From Paenibacillus radicis (ex Xue et al. 2023) (GTDB taxonomy: Bacteria; Bacillota; Bacilli; Paenibacillales; NBRC-103111), in assembly GCF_024722015.1 (NCBI RefSeq), contig NZ_JANQBD010000003.1, positions 62,001 to 126,000 on the forward strand: a stretch of 64,000 nt of DNA, given 5' to 3'. Shown one piece after another: positions 54,332 to 62,877 of the stretch. The notes under the pieces were generated by a model. It saw nothing but the letters and a program-made list of their open reading frames with translations, did no database searches and was not told the DNA's origin. Numbering within the stretch: position 1 is the first letter of the stretch; the number at the start of each line of letters is the position of its first letter. The translations under genes were made by a program, and so were the position numbers.

Positions 54332-55843
54332 TTATTTTTGCCCTGCTTTGGTGTACGCTGCTTTATATTCTTCCATCATTTTGTCTCCACCGTTTTTCTT
54401 CCACTTGTCTACCTCTGCTTGCCATCCCGCTTCATCGATCTTGCCCATAATGAATTTGGTCTGAGCATCCATAATTTGCAGCTCCAGCTCCTTGCCGCGT
54501 TCGTTGTAAGTAGATGACAGCAAGGTTAGCGCAGGGTTAGCCACCACATATTTTTCATTTTCCCTGGATACCTGCTGGTTTTTGACGCTTAACGGGGCAT
54601 CCTTTGTCGGCTTCACATTATAACCTTCGCGATAAGGCAGATTGTCTCGGTAAGGCTTGACCTCCTTCTGATTGGCCTCGCGATCTAAGGGCTCCGTATA
54701 CTCACCTTTATCCACGAAATGCCGCCCTTCAATACCACGCATCAATAGCGTCGCCATAGGCGGGTCCATCAGCTTGTCTACAAAGGAAAGCACCTGCTTC
54801 AGCTCGGCTTCCGATTTAATCGATGATTTCGAAAAAGCCAGAAATCCGTTATTACCGCTTTCTCCCGGTACACGAATGCCATTTGGTCCTTGTACAGAGG
54901 CTGCATCGACCACAGCGTCAGGAACATTTTTCACAAGCAGATCCTGCCAGTTCTGAGCGTTCCCTCCGGAAAATTTAATTCCAGCGCGTCCTGCATTGTA
55001 TATTTTCTCGGTTTCCGTAGGATCGAGCACGGTAAAGTCCTGATTAATCAGCTTATCGGCATACATCCTTTTCATCAGCTTCATAGCTTCCAAAAATTGA
55101 GGAGTCATGAATTCTGGTGTAAAGCTGCCGTTTTCAACCTTCCATTTGTTCGGTCCACCGATACTGACAGAAAAGCGGGTCAGCGTGGATTCAGCTCCAT
55201 CATTATATTTTTTATCGAAAATCATGCCGTAGGTATCGTTCTTGCCGTTTTTATCCGGATCATTCAGTGTAAAGGCTTGGGCCAATTTGTACCAGTCATC
55301 CATCGTTTTGGGAAGCTGGAGCCCTAGTGCATCCGTCCAGTCCTTGCGGTAATGAATGACAGCGCGTCCCAAGTCGCGGAACAGGGGAATCCCGTACACT
55401 TTTCCATCAACCGCTATATTGTCATAGTGCTGTTTGTTTTGAGCCGACAAATTTTTATAATCCTTCAAATACGGGCCAATTTCCCAAAAAACGCCGGATT
55501 GGATTGTGCTGATGATTGTCGGTACATATTTGACCCTGACTAACTTCGGAAGCTCTCCTGCGGCTATCATTACATTGATTTTGTCATCATAGGCGGAGCC
55601 TGGAATCCATTGTATCGTAATTTTGGAATTGGTGTACTTCTCCATGGCCGTTTCCACATCATTGCCCTTGGCCGGGACCTCCCCTACCTGGGAAAGAACT
55701 ATGGAAATATCGGCAGGTTTGCTGGAGTCCACATTACTGTCTGAAGCGGCTGGAGGTTTGGAGGCCTCTCCCCCACACCCGGCCAATGCCCCCGTCAGCA
55801 CCAATACCGCACTATAGGAAGCCCATACCTTCTGTTTATTCAT
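54332..55843 (-). CDS. Sugar ABC transporter substrate-binding lipoprotein (LipO type), second copy
   Basis: A 503-residue protein with a lipoprotein signal ending G-A-L-A-G-C (Cys near 23) and an A/S/P-rich linker. The mature part has I-A-A-G-E-L-P-K-L-V, D-L-G-R-A-V-I-H-Y-R-K-D-W and a C-terminal K-W-K-K-N-G-G-D-K-M-M-E, typical of LipO-like family-1 binding proteins. It differs clearly from the operon's other binding protein, so the transporter may accept two ligands. ATG 55843 follows AGGGGGAT. It lies between the (alpha/alpha)6 glycosidase and a BNR gene. Confidence 0.87.
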   Translation of the reverse strand: MNKQKVWASYSAVLVLTGALAGCGGEASKPPAASDSNVDSSKPADISIVLSQVGEVPAKGNDVETAMEKYTNSKITIQWIPGSAYDDKINVMIAAGELPKLVRVKYVPTIISTIQSGVFWEIGPYLKDYKNLSAQNKQHYDNIAVDGKVYGIPLFRDLGRAVIHYRKDWTDALGLQLPKTMDDWYKLAQAFTLNDPDKNGKNDTYGMIFDKKYNDGAESTLTRFSVSIGGPNKWKVENGSFTPEFMTPQFLEAMKLMKRMYADKLINQDFTVLDPTETEKIYNAGRAGIKFSGGNAQNWQDLLVKNVPDAVVDAASVQGPNGIRVPGESGNNGFLAFSKSSIKSEAELKQVLSFVDKLMDPPMATLLMRGIEGRHFVDKGEYTEPLDREANQKEVKPYRDNLPYREGYNVKPTKDAPLSVKNQQVSRENEKYVVANPALTLLSSTYNERGKELELQIMDAQTKFIMGKIDEAGWQAEVDKWKKNGGDKMMEEYKAAYTKAGQK

Positions 55844-55901
55844 CTGTAAGATCCCCCTAATTGTTATAGTAATTTAAAAAGTATTTTTACCCGTTGTTAC
55901 T

Positions 55902-58073
55902 TTACTTTGTTACTTTCTCAAAGCTGTAAACCATTCTGGTCAGAGTATCGCTTTCCAAAGCCAGTTGTCCATCCACATAAATCCGATAGCCTGCCACTAG
56001 ATCTATATTCGGGTCATCGCCCCTGTTATAGGTAATTGTCAGCTCATATCCAGCCGCACGAATGCCTTCCAACCGGAAATGAGACAATCCGATATCAATC
56101 GGGTCCAATACAAATCGGCTTTCTTCAACATTCAGACCTGCAATATGCTTGACAATCAGGTCGATATAATAGGAATGGTTGTAGTCAACCTCATCGCTCA
56201 AAGGCTCTCCGCTCTGGCTGCTGTAATGCTCCACCAGATAGGGAGCAGACAAATCCCGATTGCGGTAATGAAGCAGGGAATATTCACGGAACAGATGGCC
56301 GAAATCACGGTCCCACTTATGTCCGTTCCGTTTGCTCTCCAAAGCCATTGCATCCAGCACGATACTGTTTGTATAAGGCCATGTTGGCCCATCCCAAACG
56401 CATCCGTTGCGTCCTTTGAAATAATTACCTTGCCAGCTGCCCTCCGATTGGTAGACAGGGCAATCCGCGGATACTGAAGGAAATGGGCTCGGTGTCCCGA
56501 ACTCCTCTTCATTGAGTGCGTGCAGCAGCCCATCGGCATGCTCTACATCCGTCAGCTGTGCCCAATAAGGATAAAATCCGACTACGTTCTTAACCCATGC
56601 CTTCTCATCCGTTAAATGATGCAAATCATAAAAAAACTGCGTTCCCCCATCCCACATTTTATGAAGGATATCCTGTCGGATTGTATCCGCCTGCTTATCG
56701 AACTCTTCCGCTTCTGTGTCATTTGCCGCCCGGCACAACCGTGCCACGCCGAGACAGTTCAAATAATGATAGACGGATCGGTCCACTCTTTTCAGTGGAG
56801 TAAATGTCGCCGGGTCTTTGCAATCCTTAGGGAAATTATGAAAGTACCAGTAGCTTGGCTGATATTCCTTCCCTGTTCGATTATGCGTGTATTCGATCAG
56901 CAAGCTGTCAGCTGCGCTACCCAGCTTGGCCGATTCTCCCCGGACTTGATCTTTGAGAGATGGCAGCATCTCCTTGAGCAGTTCTGGATCACGGTGCACC
57001 AAATAATCTTGATAAGCCGCCCAGCCCATAAAATTGGCGTAGGAATGAAGCGTTCTGTTGACAAACAAGCATTTATAAAAGCCTTCCTCATCCTGGCTCG
57101 CCTTCATGCTCCGCATAGCGCCTTGCGAGTAAACGGGATCGTTGTACCAGCGAGCTTCGAGTAAATGCATAGGAACGGTGAGAGGAATCATTTTGCTAAA
57201 TTCCCACCCCTTCGGATCAAGCGGCAGTTTGCTCATTTTATGTGAACGTCCCTCGTAAAATAAGGGATGCTGTAGATTACCATACCGTGGATTAGCCAGA
57301 GTGTGGCGCATCACGAACCATCGATACAGCCAGGTCGTATCCAGCAGAGGTTCACTGCTCGCAAAAACTGGCGCATGCTCGAACCAGCGCTGGTAGGCCT
57401 GCTGCTGCCCGGCGAGCAGCGCTGCGCCGCTCTGATCCGGGTTTAGAACCGAGTCGAGCCGCTGCTCCAGCTCGGCCTGTGTTTCCGTCTCGAGCAATCC
57501 GAGCGCAACAGCCGTAATCAGCTCCGCGGATTCGCCCGGCTGCAGCGTCAGGCCCGTGAACAGCTCAGGCCGGTTGGTGCGAAGCGCCGCCTGCAGAGTG
57601 AAGCCATAGTGCGGGACGCTCAGGCTTCCGTTCAAGCCGGTGCCCATCGGTTCGCACCTGAACAGCACCGGCTCCGCAATCAGCCGAAGCACTATGGCTT
57701 GACCGCCTGTGTTTGTCCAGGTTTGGCAGGAGACCGCGCAATCCTCCCATGTTATATATTTGTATTCTTTGAGTTCTACTCGACTTGTGGCATACTCCAT
57801 CGATAAATAGCTTGGATACCAGTTTATCTTGGACGGTTCATAGCTTGTCACTGCATCACATTCAACCGTAAATAGGGAAGGAATGTTTAGCTTATGTATA
57901 AAATCGATGGCCCCGCTAAAGCCAGGCTGCGGCCACAGGAAGTCGGCCCACAGCCTGGCTCCTGTAGAGCCTAGCAAGCAGGATTTGGGCAGCGTTCGCA
58001 GGCTGCGCTTCCCCCCTCCCAGAGCTTGATCGATATTGAACTGTGTGCTTGGGCCATATTTGATTTGCCTCAT
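55902..58073 (-). CDS. (alpha/alpha)6-barrel glycosidase, GH63/MGH1-like
   Basis: A 723-residue protein with no signal peptide. An N-terminal beta-sandwich (about 1-215) precedes a helical barrel. The barrel carries G-R-N-G-C-V-W-D-G-P-T-W-P-Y-T-N-S-I-V-L-D-A-M, the W-D-G-P-x-W-P motif of GH63/GH37/MGH1-like enzymes, and near the middle S-Y-A-N-F-M-G-W-A-A-Y-Q-D-Y. A conserved E-G-S-W-Q-G-N-Y and D-Y-N-H-S-Y-Y-I-D-L follow. Such inverting enzymes cleave alpha-glycosides; the substrate here is unknown. Ribosome site AAGGGAGG is 9 nt before ATG 58073. Being cytoplasmic, it would act on imported oligosaccharides. Confidence 0.75.
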   Translation of the reverse strand: MRQIKYGPSTQFNIDQALGGGKRSLRTLPKSCLLGSTGARLWADFLWPQPGFSGAIDFIHKLNIPSLFTVECDAVTSYEPSKINWYPSYLSMEYATSRVELKEYKYITWEDCAVSCQTWTNTGGQAIVLRLIAEPVLFRCEPMGTGLNGSLSVPHYGFTLQAALRTNRPELFTGLTLQPGESAELITAVALGLLETETQAELEQRLDSVLNPDQSGAALLAGQQQAYQRWFEHAPVFASSEPLLDTTWLYRWFVMRHTLANPRYGNLQHPLFYEGRSHKMSKLPLDPKGWEFSKMIPLTVPMHLLEARWYNDPVYSQGAMRSMKASQDEEGFYKCLFVNRTLHSYANFMGWAAYQDYLVHRDPELLKEMLPSLKDQVRGESAKLGSAADSLLIEYTHNRTGKEYQPSYWYFHNFPKDCKDPATFTPLKRVDRSVYHYLNCLGVARLCRAANDTEAEEFDKQADTIRQDILHKMWDGGTQFFYDLHHLTDEKAWVKNVVGFYPYWAQLTDVEHADGLLHALNEEEFGTPSPFPSVSADCPVYQSEGSWQGNYFKGRNGCVWDGPTWPYTNSIVLDAMALESKRNGHKWDRDFGHLFREYSLLHYRNRDLSAPYLVEHYSSQSGEPLSDEVDYNHSYYIDLIVKHIAGLNVEESRFVLDPIDIGLSHFRLEGIRAAGYELTITYNRGDDPNIDLVAGYRIYVDGQLALESDTLTRMVYSFEKVTK

Positions 58074-58134
58074 CAGGTCACGCCTCCCTTCTCAAGATCG
58101 CAATGTTTCAGATAGGCCTTGCACTATGCGCAGG

Positions 58135-59217
58135 TTAAACCTTCAGAATCGTCCCTGCTATATGACGGACACCCCCGCCGTTCATTTGAATCGGATCATC
58201 CTTGCTGTTGAAGTAGTAGGTGGCCAGAATCTCACCTTTACCCACTTCTGTGGCGCGAGGGTAACCGAGATCCCGATTGCCGCCATCATCACGCAGCATA
58301 AGCTCAGGCCCCCAGGTACGGCCGCCGTCCTCGCTAATTTTCGCACGGATACCATAGGCCGGAATGCGGTAGCCGTAGACGGCGAATATGCGCCCATCCT
58401 CCAGCAGCGTCAGATGCACCGTGTCTCCATGCTCGTTGATGCGCGAGCGCAGCTGCCACGTCAAGCCGCCATCCTCGGAAGCATACACTTCGCCCCAAGC
58501 CGCTTCCATCGAAGATTTGCACCGTACGCCGACAACAATGGTCCCATCCTTCAGCATGATCGGCGAAGGGCAAATGACGCGATATTCGTTGCTATCGGGC
58601 ATATAGGAGAGCAGTGTCCAACGGACACCACCGTCGAATGATCCGTATACAACCGGACGGTCATAATTATTATGCTGCGGCTTAGCGGTCAGAAACAGCA
58701 GGATTACTCCGTCAGGGCGGACCAAATAAGAGGATCTGCCCTGGAATCTTGGAATATTGCAAAAAGGCAGCAGCACAGCAGGCCCCCAGGTTTGTCCGGC
58801 ATCCTTCGACAGCTTCACCCAAGCCTTCGCGTCAGGGGCACCGGAGTTCGGCGTCGTCCAGCAGCAGAGCAGCGTATTCGGATCGCTGAAATCGTGGGGC
58901 TCGATAGTTGGCTCTTTACCGAACTGAAGCTGTTCGTTTACCTCCAAATTGTCGGCTACGGTCTCTGCCACTCCCCAGGTTCGGCCTCCATCTGTCGATC
59001 GTACTGCAGCAATTCGTCCGAAAAATTCTACACGGCGGTGCATCAAGTGCTTGGTATTCGTATAATCGCACGGCATATTCATAAAACCGACAAGGATATT
59101 GTTCTCTGAAATTTTCCACATTCCCGCATTAAAAGGCCATGAGCTGAATTCGTTATCATTTCTATATAACACAACATGTTCCATATCCTTAGGCGTTATC
59201 CAATTTTGTCTATTCAT
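58135..59217 (-). CDS. BNR/Asp-box family protein (sialidase superfamily), diverged
   Basis: A 360-residue cytoplasmic protein with five Asp boxes (S-T-D-G-G-R-T-W, S-K-D-A-G-Q-T-W, S-F-D-G-G-V-R-W, S-E-D-G-G-L-T-W, S-E-D-G-G-R-T-W). Its N-terminal half (W-P-F-N-A-G-M-W, R-R-V-E-F-F-G-R-I) and the G-Y-P-R-A-T-E-V-G-K-G-E-I-L-A-T-Y-Y-F end differ from the other two BNR proteins of the operon, so it probably has a different specificity. Some BNR-fold proteins are now known to be polysaccharide lyases, so lyase activity must be considered. It follows the permease genes and precedes the (alpha/alpha)6 enzyme. Confidence 0.75.
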   Translation of the reverse strand: MNRQNWITPKDMEHVVLYRNDNEFSSWPFNAGMWKISENNILVGFMNMPCDYTNTKHLMHRRVEFFGRIAAVRSTDGGRTWGVAETVADNLEVNEQLQFGKEPTIEPHDFSDPNTLLCCWTTPNSGAPDAKAWVKLSKDAGQTWGPAVLLPFCNIPRFQGRSSYLVRPDGVILLFLTAKPQHNNYDRPVVYGSFDGGVRWTLLSYMPDSNEYRVICPSPIMLKDGTIVVGVRCKSSMEAAWGEVYASEDGGLTWQLRSRINEHGDTVHLTLLEDGRIFAVYGYRIPAYGIRAKISEDGGRTWGPELMLRDDGGNRDLGYPRATEVGKGEILATYYFNSKDDPIQMNGGGVRHIAGTILKV

Positions 59218-59279
59218 TCGTCTCTCTCCTCATTTTTCATAATGTTTTCCCGTTGTTTTTGAATACTTCCCTTAGAATC

Positions 59280-60155
59280 TTACCCCTTCAATGAGCCTAA
59301 AAGCATCCCTTTGGTAAAATATTTTTGGGCAAACGGATACACGAACAATATAGGGAAAATAGCTAAAAAAATCGTGGCCGCCTCAATATTATCAGGCAAA
59401 ATTTGATGTCCATTAACCGTTAAATTTTCAAATGAGGTGCCTCCATCAGGCTTGATAATCAATCTGTACAATATCAACTGAATCGGATGCAGCGTACGGT
59501 CCTGCAAATAAATCAACGGTATCATAAAAGCGTTCCATATATGTACGGCATAAAAAACTCCGATAGTCGCTAGAACCGGTGTGGAGAGCGGAAAAAATAT
59601 CCGTGTCAGCATCTGAAGCTCATTAGCTCCATCAATAAAGGCGGATTCCTCCAATTCACCGGGAATAGCGTCCAGGAACGAGCGGGTAATAATTAATAAA
59701 AAGGTGCTGATGGCCCCGGGCAAAATCATAATCCATCTGGAGTTGACCAAACCTAGCGTGTTATTTACAAGATAGCTCGGAATTAAGCCTGCTTCGAAAA
59801 TCCAGGTAAATAGAAAAAGTAGCATAATGAAGTATCGGCCCTTCAGCCTTTTACGAGATAAAGCATACGCGGTGACGAACGTCAGCAGCACAGCCACCAA
59901 CGTTCCTGAACCCGTATAAAAGATCGAATTAAACAAACCGAGGGAAATGCCTAATCTGGAGTTACCGAGAACATACTTGTAAGTCTCTACATTGAACCCG
60001 ATTGGCCAAAAATAAACTTTGCCTGTTATAACCGCCAGTCCATCGCTTACCGATACCGCCAATATGTTCAAGAAGGGATACACGCAAATGATCGCCAGCA
60101 AAATCAGCAAACTATTATTCGTTGCTTCAAACATATCTATTTTTCGTTTCCGCAA
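59280..60155 (-). CDS. Carbohydrate ABC transporter permease (LplC/AraQ type)
   Basis: TTG 60155 follows AGGAGGG by about 8 nt and was kept as start. The product has 291 residues and six membrane segments. The EAA loop is E-S-A-F-I-D-G-A-N-E-L-Q-M-L-T-R-I-F-F-P-L-S-T-P, which binds the ATPase MsmK/MsmX. The C-terminus K-G-M-L-L-G-S-L-K-G is typical of LplC. It pairs with the LplB-type permease 12 bp upstream. No ATPase gene is present; Firmicutes usually use a shared one. Confidence 0.92.
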   Translation of the reverse strand: MRKRKIDMFEATNNSLLILLAIICVYPFLNILAVSVSDGLAVITGKVYFWPIGFNVETYKYVLGNSRLGISLGLFNSIFYTGSGTLVAVLLTFVTAYALSRKRLKGRYFIMLLFLFTWIFEAGLIPSYLVNNTLGLVNSRWIMILPGAISTFLLIITRSFLDAIPGELEESAFIDGANELQMLTRIFFPLSTPVLATIGVFYAVHIWNAFMIPLIYLQDRTLHPIQLILYRLIIKPDGGTSFENLTVNGHQILPDNIEAATIFLAIFPILFVYPFAQKYFTKGMLLGSLKG

Positions 60156-60167
60156 AGATGTACCCTC

Positions 60168-61121
60168 CTAAAACAATCTCGATTCGGAATATTTTTTGGA
60201 AATTTTATTCGCGCTTACGACGAGCAGCATCGCCACAATGGACTGAAACAGGCCCACCGCCGCTCCGAAACTGTAATTCGGAAAGCCCTGTGATGCGAAG
60301 GCTTGACGGTAAACGAAGCTTTGAATCACATCGGCCGTTTCATAGACACTCGGATTGTACATCAGCAGCACCTTATCCAGATCAACCGACAGGAAGGAAC
60401 CGATATTAAGGATAAACATGGTTACGATAATATTCGACAGCGATGGAAGTGTGATAAAAAACATCTTTTGCCATCGCGTTGCCCCATCGATCTCTGCTGC
60501 CTCGTATTGATGGGGATCAATGCCCGCAATGGCCGCCAAATAAATAATCGATCCGTAGCCAAATGAATGCCATACGTTCAAGCTGACATATAAACTCCGA
60601 AACCACCCCGCTTCCGCCATAAAAAACACCGGCTCTATCCCTATCCCATCCAACAGCCGGTTTACGAGACCTGTCTGTGGAGACAAAAACGTATACACAA
60701 TACTGACAGTAACGGCCGAGGAAATGAAATAAGGGAAAAAGCTGAGCGACTGCGTGAACCGTTTGACCATCGCGCTGCGTACCTCATTTAAAAACAATGC
60801 AAAAACAATAGGAACAGGGAATCCGAAAACAAGGTTGTATATGGCTAACAACAGTGTGTTTTTCAGCAGCACCAAAAAGTAAGGATCCTGGATAAACACC
60901 TTGAAGTTTTCCAGTCCAACCCATGAGCTTCCCCTGATCCCCTGAAACGTGTTGTAGTCCTGGAACGCAATAACCAGCCCAAACAGCGGTGCCAGCTTAA
61001 AGATAAGAAGGTGCAGCAAGCCAGGCAGCAGCAGCAGATAAAGTAGCTTGGTATTCCATAGCTGCCTAAACCGGCGCTGACGAGCTGTATAAACAACAGT
61101 TTGGGTACGTTTAATCTCCAT
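60168..61121 (-). CDS. Sugar ABC transporter permease (LplB type)
   Basis: A 317-residue six-TM permease. It starts at ATG 61121 after AGAGGTAA. The LplB hallmarks A-F-Q-D-Y-N-T-F-Q-G-I, W-V-G-L-E-N-F and F-A-L-F-L-N-E-V are present. The EAA loop reads E-A-A-E-I-D-G-A-T-R-W-Q-K-M-F-F-I-T-L-P. It forms the heterodimeric channel with the LplC-type permease downstream. The binding lipoprotein upstream (67 bp) completes the importer. Confidence 0.93.
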   Translation of the reverse strand: MEIKRTQTVVYTARQRRFRQLWNTKLLYLLLLPGLLHLLIFKLAPLFGLVIAFQDYNTFQGIRGSSWVGLENFKVFIQDPYFLVLLKNTLLLAIYNLVFGFPVPIVFALFLNEVRSAMVKRFTQSLSFFPYFISSAVTVSIVYTFLSPQTGLVNRLLDGIGIEPVFFMAEAGWFRSLYVSLNVWHSFGYGSIIYLAAIAGIDPHQYEAAEIDGATRWQKMFFITLPSLSNIIVTMFILNIGSFLSVDLDKVLLMYNPSVYETADVIQSFVYRQAFASQGFPNYSFGAAVGLFQSIVAMLLVVSANKISKKYSESRLF

Positions 61122-61158
61122 AGAAATTACCTCTGATTATTATAATTTTCCAAAAAGA

Positions 61159-61172
61159 TAAGAGCGTTTTCA
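61159..61172 (-). promoter_or_regulatory. cre-like site before the LplB gene
   Basis: TGAAAACGCTCTTA (minus strand) fits the relaxed cre TGWAANCGNTNNCA with one mismatch. It lies 38 bp upstream of the LplB start, between two operon genes. Confidence 0.4.
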
Positions 61173-61188
61173 TCTTCTGATGACGATA

Positions 61189-62784
61189 CTATTTCTTTAT
61201 CATAGTGTCATAAGCTTTTTGGTCGATTTCTACAATTTTTGAATAACCGAGAGTATCCATTTCTTTCAAGAACGCATCCCATTCCGCGATAGGCCGTTTT
61301 CCAGTTACAAATTTAACCAAATTCGCTTTTAACGCTTCATTCACCTTGGCCACCAAATTGCTTCTCTCTTTCAACTCATCGGTGGAGTATTTGATGATCG
61401 GGAAGGTTTCGGCATATTTATTGAAATAGTCGTTAGCATAGGATTTGGTTAAGCTGTGATTAAATTCGTAGAAGGCTTCATTATTGACCGGAATCGGGAA
61501 CGTCAGTCGATCCTGGAAGAAGGTCCACGCCGGAGTACCGAGCGGTTTAGTCGATTCTTCCTCGAATTTGATCGTAAATTCATTTTTCCCATTCGGATTT
61601 TTCTTGAACGTCGTACCTTCTACACCCCATCCAACCAGTGTTTGTCCCTTGTCAGAATATAGGTAATCAAGAAATTTAATAATGCTCGGAGCCTTATCTG
61701 CAGATTTGGCGTTTATGACGAAAGCGCGGTCTACGCGAAACTCGGGAACGGTAGGGAATTTGGACTGTCCACCAGCATCGTTAAGGAACGGCGGCATCAC
61801 TTTCATCGAGAAGTTGGGATCGGTTTTGGCTCCGCCATTTATCAAAAACCAAGACGGTCGGGTGTAAAAGTCGTGGCCGATTGCGACGTTGCCGTTGAGC
61901 ACTTTAGTCTGCCATGCTTCCTCCGTGGACAAACCGCTGACCCATTCCGGATCGATCAATTTATCTTTGTATATTTCGATGTACCAATCTATCATTTTCT
62001 TGAAGCCAGCCGCTTTAAGATCGTAACCTTGCCCACCATTGTATACACCATGGACCTTGCCTTGACCGTCAATCAAATCGTTAGCACCGAATGCAGACTG
62101 AAATTTCACGAAATCTTCGCGGCCGCCGAACGGATAAAAATTTTTATTGTCCTTGTACGTATCTTTCAATTTGCGAAGAACTTCGGTAAACTCCTGAATT
62201 GTTTTCGGATCCGTAGTAATTCCCGCTTTTTTGAACATATCGTCACGATAAAAGGTAGTGTTAGAGATTTTTGGATATTGGGGAATAAATGCATACATTT
62301 TGCCATTGCTGCTAGTAACGAGCTTCGTATAATCTGGATGTGCATCCATGAATTTTTTGATGTTAGGGCCATATTGATCGATCAGCGGGCGCAGATCCAC
62401 AAATGCTCCTTTGGAGCCGTAAACTTCGGCTTGGCTGAGCTGCATAATTCCCGCATCGGAAAAATCACCCGACCCCACTTTAAGGTCAATGTTTTTATAA
62501 TAGGGGTCACCATCTCCGCCATTTATAAATTCAATATTGGCACCCGTTTCCTTTAACAATACTGGAATATGGTTCATATCCTTCATCCAATTCACGAATT
62601 TTCCAGGAAGCGTGTATGTAAATTTAGCCTGTGCCACTTGATCCACTGCTGGTTTGCTTGAATCCTTCGTTTCTCCCGGCTTATTTACGTCCGAGCTGCA
62701 GCCCGTAACACTTATCAATGCCCCAGTAATCGCAACATACATGATCTTATGAGAACCGCTTTTCCAATTGTTATTCAAACGCAT
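61189..62784 (-). CDS. Sugar ABC transporter substrate-binding lipoprotein (LipO type)
   Basis: A 531-residue protein with the lipoprotein signal ending I-S-V-T-G-C (Cys near 29) and a charged linker. Mature features are W-M-K-D-M-N-H-I, F-I-N-G-G-D-G-D-P-Y-Y-K-N-I and V-G-S-G-D-F-S-D-A-G-I-M-Q-L, typical of LipO-family binding proteins. ATG 62784 follows GGAGGGGG. Located immediately upstream of lplB and lplC, it is the main binding protein of this importer. A cre-like site lies 63 bp upstream. Confidence 0.92.
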   Translation of the reverse strand: MRLNNNWKSGSHKIMYVAITGALISVTGCSSDVNKPGETKDSSKPAVDQVAQAKFTYTLPGKFVNWMKDMNHIPVLLKETGANIEFINGGDGDPYYKNIDLKVGSGDFSDAGIMQLSQAEVYGSKGAFVDLRPLIDQYGPNIKKFMDAHPDYTKLVTSSNGKMYAFIPQYPKISNTTFYRDDMFKKAGITTDPKTIQEFTEVLRKLKDTYKDNKNFYPFGGREDFVKFQSAFGANDLIDGQGKVHGVYNGGQGYDLKAAGFKKMIDWYIEIYKDKLIDPEWVSGLSTEEAWQTKVLNGNVAIGHDFYTRPSWFLINGGAKTDPNFSMKVMPPFLNDAGGQSKFPTVPEFRVDRAFVINAKSADKAPSIIKFLDYLYSDKGQTLVGWGVEGTTFKKNPNGKNEFTIKFEEESTKPLGTPAWTFFQDRLTFPIPVNNEAFYEFNHSLTKSYANDYFNKYAETFPIIKYSTDELKERSNLVAKVNEALKANLVKFVTGKRPIAEWDAFLKEMDTLGYSKIVEIDQKAYDTMIKK

Positions 62785-62846
62785 TTGTGTATTCCCCCTC
62801 CAATATTTTCAAATTAACTAACATTATCGTGTCAAGCCGCTCGAAC

Positions 62847-62860
62847 AGGAAACGCTTTCA
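62847..62860 (-). promoter_or_regulatory. cre-like site before the binding-protein gene
   Basis: TGAAAGCGTTTCCT on the minus strand matches TGWAAGCGYTWWCA except at two positions (one mismatch to the relaxed form). It sits between the BNR gene and the lipoprotein gene, suggesting an internal CcpA-controlled promoter. Confidence 0.5.
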
Positions 62861-62877
62861 TCTCCGCAAAAAATACG

